From JAVXAN01 sp036660495 (GTDB lineage Bacteria; Bacillota_I; Bacilli_A; RF39; UBA660), in the NCBI GenBank assembly GCA_036660495.1, contig JAVXAN010000022.1, positions 1 through 14,203 on the forward strand: 14,203 nucleotides of DNA, written 5' to 3'. The position numbers were made by a program, and so were the translations under genes. Each line of letters starts with the position of its first letter. Within the stretch, counting starts at the first letter, position 1. Of this stretch, positions 10,985 through 14,203 are shown piece after piece. The notes below the pieces were generated by a model that saw only the letters and a list, made by a program, of their open reading frames with translations, searched no databases and had not been told where the DNA came from.

Positions 10985-12524
10985 CAGTTGCTCTTGTTTC
11001 TCTTATAACAGTTATTTTTACCGTGCCTGGATATTGCATTTCCTTTTCAATTCTTTCTTTAATATCCCTAGCTGTTTTATAGCTACCAATATCATCGACC
11101 TTAGTAGGCTCTACAATTACCCTTAATTCTCTACCAGCTTGCATTGCAAAGGCTTTTTCAACACCATCAAAGCCAGTTGCTATTTCTTCTAATTGCTCTA
11201 ATCTTTTCACATAATTTTCAAGCGAATCATTACGAGCTCCAGGCCTTGAAGCCGATAGAGCGTCAGCTATTGCTACAAGTACGGAAATAACACTACTTGG
11301 ATCCTTATCGCCATGATGCGATTCAATTGCATTTAACACAACTTCATCTTCACCGTATTTTTTAGCAAGGTCAGCACCTATTTCCACGTGACTTCCTTCT
11401 ACTTCAAAATCAATTGCTTTACCAATGTCATGAAGCAATCCAGCTCTTTTAGCAAGTGCTACGTTTTCACCTATTTCAGAGGCCATAATACCAGCTAAAT
11501 GAGCTACTTCTTTTGAATGCTGTAAAGCGTTTTGACCATAACTTGTTCTAAAGTTTAACTTCCCTAGGATAGTTACTAACTCAGGATCTAACTTTGTTAT
11601 TCCAAGTTCAAACATGGCTTCTTCACCATATTCTCTTATTTTAATGTTTAAATCTTTACAAGTTTTATCATACAATTCTTCAATTCTTGATGGGTGAATT
11701 CTTCCATCTTTTATTAAAGTATCAATGGTTTGCTTAGCAATTTCTCTTCGTAAAGGATCAAAACTTGATAAAACGATTGCTTCTGGAGTATCATCAATTA
11801 TTAAATCAACACCTGTTACCGCTTCAATTGTTCTAATGTTTCTACCTTCTCTACCAATAATACGACCTTTCATATCATCGTTAGGTAATGTAACAACCGA
11901 CACTGTTTGTTCATTAGTCACATCAGAAGAATACTTCTGCATTGACATAACAAGCAGGTTTTTAGCCTTTTTATCAACTTCTAACTTTGCCTCAGATTCT
12001 TTTTCTTTTATATATGAAGCTATTTCTGAAGTCATTACTTGTTCTACTTGCTTCATAATTTCTTCTTTTGCTTGATTCTTTGTAAAGCCAGATATTTTTT
12101 CCAACTTTTCAATTTGATTTTTGATTACACCTTCTGCTTTATCTTCTAATTTTTGAATATCTTTTTGTTTTTGAACAATATTACTTTCCTTTTCGTCAAG
12201 CATCTGTTCACGGTTTTGAAGCATTTGATCACGGCGGTCAATGCTTCCCTCCCTTTGTAATAAACGTTCATCATTTTCTTTTAATTCCGCTTTTTTTTCT
12301 TTAATTTCCTTATCAGTTTCCAGTTTTAACTTATATGACTCTTCTTTAGCCTCTAAAAGTGCATCTCTTTTTACTTTTTCAGCATCTTTTTTAGCTTTTT
12401 CTATTAAGTTTAAGGCGCTTTTTTCTTCGCCTTTTTTTCTTAATGCCGTAATGACAAATGCAATAATTGCACCAACAAATAATCCAATAATTAGAAGTAA
12501 TACAGGAATTAACATTTTTTCCAC
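10971..12524 (-). CDS. rny: Ribonuclease Y
   Basis: 517-aa membrane-anchored endoribonuclease that starts mRNA decay and processing in Bacillota. Domains in order: one membrane helix ('LIPVLLLIIGLFVGAIIAFV', 5-24), a long charged coiled coil (about 30-190), a KH RNA-binding domain with 'GRIIGREGRNIRTIE' (GREG at 224-227), and an HD domain with His335, the His365-Asp366 pair in 'GLLHDIGKA' and 'ESHHGD' (401-406), all metal ligands present. Full length for the family. The start is GTG at 12524: GGAGG lies 6 nt upstream, whereas the ATG three codons later would be 15 nt away. It has its own promoter and terminator. A DEAD-box helicase (7205-8524) nearby could be a degradosome partner by analogy with Bacillus/Staphylococcus CshA. 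Confidence 0.98.
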   Translation of the reverse strand: MEKMLIPVLLLIIGLFVGAIIAFVITALRKKGEEKSALNLIEKAKKDAEKVKRDALLEAKEESYKLKLETDKEIKEKKAELKENDERLLQREGSIDRRDQMLQNREQMLDEKESNIVQKQKDIQKLEDKAEGVIKNQIEKLEKISGFTKNQAKEEIMKQVEQVMTSEIASYIKEKESEAKLEVDKKAKNLLVMSMQKYSSDVTNEQTVSVVTLPNDDMKGRIIGREGRNIRTIEAVTGVDLIIDDTPEAIVLSSFDPLRREIAKQTIDTLIKDGRIHPSRIEELYDKTCKDLNIKIREYGEEAMFELGITKLDPELVTILGKLNFRTSYGQNALQHSKEVAHLAGIMASEIGENVALAKRAGLLHDIGKAIDFEVEGSHVEIGADLAKKYGEDEVVLNAIESHHGDKDPSSVISVLVAIADALSASRPGARNDSLENYVKRLEQLEEIATGFDGVEKAFAMQAGRELRVIVEPTKVDDIGSYKTARDIKERIEKEMQYPGTVKITVIRETRATEEAK

Positions 12525-12574
12525 TTTTTACCTCCACTTTACATAAGTATAAATCATTCTACTTATACAAGTAT

Positions 12575-12604
12575 ATTGTAAACTTTTTTACTATCTAAAG
12601 TCAA
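12575..12604 (-). promoter_or_regulatory. Promoter of rny
   Basis: -35 TTGACT (12599-12604), 18-nt spacer, -10 TACAAT (12575-12580). The start is near 12568, giving a leader of about 43 nt in which ATAAGT (about 12561-12566) can pair with ACTTAT (12543-12548) just upstream of the ribosome site. Confidence 0.85.
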
Positions 12605-12624
12605 GGTAAAGAAGTAATAATAGT

Positions 12625-12656
12625 AAAATAAAAAGTTTAGATTTTTTTCTAAACTT
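12625..12656 (-). terminator. Terminator of the membrane-protein gene
   Basis: In minus sense AAGTTTAGA (12648-12656) pairs with TCTAAACTT (12633-12641) around six As and is followed by TTTATTTTA. Its first bases are the end of the stop codon at 12655-12657. Confidence 0.88.
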
Positions 12657-13218
12657 ATTTCTTTAACCTTAATTTTAAACTAGAATGATAGGTATCAACA
12701 AAATCAACGCTTTTTTGTTGATCATTACTAATTTCTTCAATCAACTCATAACTATTAAGCTCTTTATAAGAAATTGGATCAACTACTTTTTCAGCTTTAT
12801 TTCCTTTTAACGTATATCCAAAAGGAGCTTCCCAAGTAGATATACCACTATTGTTTACCTCTTTTACCGCGTTTTCTAACATTATAAAAGGTTCTCCTTC
12901 TTTAGTAACATACTTATCTGCAACAAAATAATATGATTTGTTTGCATCAACAAACTGCAAATATAATAAAACTTCTTTACCACTTGCAATTACTTTTTCA
13001 CCAGGTTTATCCATACTTAAACAGTTATTCCCAGCCATTTCGTATTTTTTAATAGTATTTACAACTTCTTTAGCTTTAATAGACGTTACATTAACAGATT
13101 TATAAAGTGATAAAGTCCCGATAATTATAATTGGTACTAGTGTTATTAATGGTACAATTGCCGTTTTCATCATTTCACTGTCTAATGCATAAAGCTTAGT
13201 TTTTCGTTTTTTATCCAC
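12655..13218 (-). CDS. Unrecognised one-pass membrane protein
   Basis: 187 aa, no family recognised. A basic cytoplasmic N-terminus ('MDKKRKTKLY') leads to one hydrophobic helix ('AIVPLITLVPIIIIGTLSLY', about 20-39). There is no signal-peptidase or lipobox site, so a type II topology is likely with about 148 residues outside. The outer part is mixed alpha/beta by composition, with 'NNCLSMDKPGEKVIASGKEVLLYLQF', 'SYYFVADKYVTKEGEPFIML' and a basic end ('SSLKLRLKK'), and has one Cys. The start is GTG at 13218 behind GAGGTGA. It has its own promoter, whose -35 lies inside the end of the carboxypeptidase gene, and its own terminator. Its position beside a D,D-carboxypeptidase hints at an envelope role, but nothing in the sequence proves it. 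Confidence 0.85.
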   Translation of the reverse strand: MDKKRKTKLYALDSEMMKTAIVPLITLVPIIIIGTLSLYKSVNVTSIKAKEVVNTIKKYEMAGNNCLSMDKPGEKVIASGKEVLLYLQFVDANKSYYFVADKYVTKEGEPFIMLENAVKEVNNSGISTWEAPFGYTLKGNKAEKVVDPISYKELNSYELIEEISNDQQKSVDFVDTYHSSLKLRLKK

Positions 13219-13240
13219 AAAAAGTCACCTCGTTGTTTGT

Positions 13241-13268
13241 ATTATAACACTTTTATTTAAGAAAACAA
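13241..13268 (-). promoter_or_regulatory. Promoter of the membrane-protein gene
   Basis: -10 TATAAT (13241-13246) and -35 TTGTTT (13263-13268), 16-nt spacer. The -35 overlaps the last codons of the carboxypeptidase gene, after which no terminator is seen, so read-through from upstream is also possible. Confidence 0.75.
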
Positions 13269-14203
13269 GTTTTTTATTTTATTCCAAAAACCCGTTTTAT
13301 CACTAGAGATTTTTTCATTAGTTTTAATATACAAGTTTTCTTCGTGGATAACTTTATTACCAAGCTTTATAATAGCTTTACCAACCTTTTGATTATTATT
13401 AAATTTTTTCTTATCACTAACTTGATAATCAACGTTTATTAACTTTCTTTCATCATCCGTTATTGGATAAAAATAATCATCAAGAGCATATATCTTTTTG
13501 TAAGGGAGCTTTATTTCATCTTTATTAAAAACTTTTACCATTTTATAGTTATTAAAACCGTATTCATATAATTCTTTATGATTTTGAAAATCATTAGGGT
13601 CATCTAATGTAACAACAATTAACTTCAAGTTATCTTTTTCAGCTGAAGTTACAAGGGTTCTATTAGCTTTTTCAGTAAAGCCAGTTTTCCCACCGGTTGT
13701 ATATTTATATCTAAATAAAAGTTTGTTTTTATTATGCCAAACATACGTTTTTTTATCCGTTTTAACCGTATAATTTTTAGTTGAAACAATTTTTTTAAAT
13801 AATGGTAAGCTGTTTGCATATCTCATTAAAATTGCCATATCATACGCCGTAGAATAATTTTCGTTTTTATCATCTAAACCATGGGGATTATTAAAAACAG
13901 TGTTTTTCATTCCTATTTTTTTAGCTTTTTCATTCATTTTCATAACAAACTTATCTTCTTTTTCTAAATAATCACTAATCATTATAGCTGCATCATTACC
14001 ACTTTGCATTAAAAGTCCATATAACATATCCTTTAGTTTCATATTTTCACCAATACTTAAATAAATAGAAGAACCATATGTTTCTAATACCTTATCAGTT
14101 ACTTTTATCATTTTATTTGTCTTACCTGATTCTATAGCAATAACTGCTGTCATAATTTTAGTTGTACTAGCAATTAAATGCCTACTATTCTTATTTTTTG
14201 ATA
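13257..14203 (-). CDS. D-alanyl-D-alanine carboxypeptidase, PBP5 family (partial, N-terminus outside window)
   Basis: Serine-type D,D-carboxypeptidase (DacA/DacF family) that trims the terminal D-Ala from peptidoglycan stem peptides outside the membrane. The frame stays open to the window edge and reads 'SKNKNSRHLIASTTKIMTA', so the ATG at 14151-14153 inside the active-site block is not the start. All three penicillin-binding motifs are seen: SxxK as STTK (Ser codon 14166-14168), SxN as SGN in 'LLMQSGNDAAIM', and KTG in 'TTGGKTGFTEKAN'. 'NPHGLD' is also typical. After the catalytic domain comes a PBP5-type C-terminal beta domain and an amphipathic end 'TGFWNKIKNLFS', which in this family holds the enzyme to the membrane. 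The signal peptide is beyond the edge. Its presence shows that the organism makes a cell wall. Confidence 0.95.
   Translation of the reverse strand, partial: SKNKNSRHLIASTTKIMTAVIAIESGKTNKMIKVTDKVLETYGSSIYLSIGENMKLKDMLYGLLMQSGNDAAIMISDYLEKEDKFVMKMNEKAKKIGMKNTVFNNPHGLDDKNENYSTAYDMAILMRYANSLPLFKKIVSTKNYTVKTDKKTYVWHNKNKLLFRYKYTTGGKTGFTEKANRTLVTSAEKDNLKLIVVTLDDPNDFQNHKELYEYGFNNYKMVKVFNKDEIKLPYKKIYALDDYFYPITDDERKLINVDYQVSDKKKFNNNQKVGKAIIKLGNKVIHEENLYIKTNEKISSDKTGFWNKIKNLFS

Noticed and set aside
11725..12546. Two plus-strand frames inside rny
   Set aside because: Shadow frames produced by the Lys/Glu-rich coiled coil and KH region of RNase Y read backwards (Ser/Phe-rich).
13257..14153. Carboxypeptidase taken as complete from the ATG at 14153
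   Set aside because: That start would drop the catalytic Ser of STTK; the frame stays open to the window end with typical upstream residues, so the gene is cut by the edge.

Overview
The window is AT-rich DNA from a walled, low-GC Gram-positive bacterium, most likely an uncultured member of the Bacilli. Evidence: Bacilli-type housekeeping genes (RNase Y, T-box-controlled aspS-gatCAB, YugI-like S1 protein, a YutH-like protein beside an nfu gene), strong AGGAGG-type ribosome binding sites, and a D,D-carboxypeptidase that implies peptidoglycan. Every visible stop codon is TAA, Trp is read from TGG, and no TGA falls in frame, so the standard bacterial code applies and code-4 Mollicutes are excluded. 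A run of 100 Ns shows that this is a scaffold from a draft assembly. The exact taxon cannot be named from the sequence.

Layout. (1) 1-4042, minus strand: a T-box leader followed by aspS, gatC, gatA and the 5' part of gatB. This is the operon for tRNA-dependent amidation (Asp-tRNA-Asn to Asn-tRNA-Asn and possibly Glu-tRNA-Gln to Gln-tRNA-Gln). (2) 4134-4495, minus: tandem tRNA-Asn genes with a perfect consensus promoter and a terminator; one copy is cut by the N gap. (3) 4521-5305, plus: a small protein-kinase-fold gene, convergent with (4) an FAD/Rieske oxidoreductase at 5302-6783. (5) 6855-7158, minus: tRNA-fMet and tRNA-Ser. (6) 7205-8524, minus: a DEAD-box RNA helicase. (7) 8645-9277, minus: a six-tRNA operon transcribed Val-Thr-Tyr-Gln-Lys-Leu. 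(8) 9285-9978: an S1-domain protein and an Nfu-type Fe-S scaffold, divergent from back-to-back promoters. (9) 9975-14203, minus: a YutH/CotS-like degenerate kinase fold, RNase Y, an unrecognised one-pass membrane protein and a D,D-carboxypeptidase cut by the window edge.

The theme is translation and RNA metabolism. The strongest story is at the left end. An AspRS carrying a non-discriminating-type 'RDHGG' segment, the GatCAB amidotransferase and tRNA-Asn genes sit together, under a T-box whose putative specifier reads GAAC, i.e. overlapping GAA (Glu) and AAC (Asn) codons. This recalls the dual-codon T-box described for the transamidation operon of Clostridium acetobutylicum. The AspRS also has motif-2 and C-terminal signatures more like the alphaproteobacterial subtype than the Bacillus one. 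A second theme is compaction: convergent genes share a TTAA double stop, and several terminators are built from the last codons of the gene they end. I saw no mobile element, CRISPR array, phage gene or defence island.
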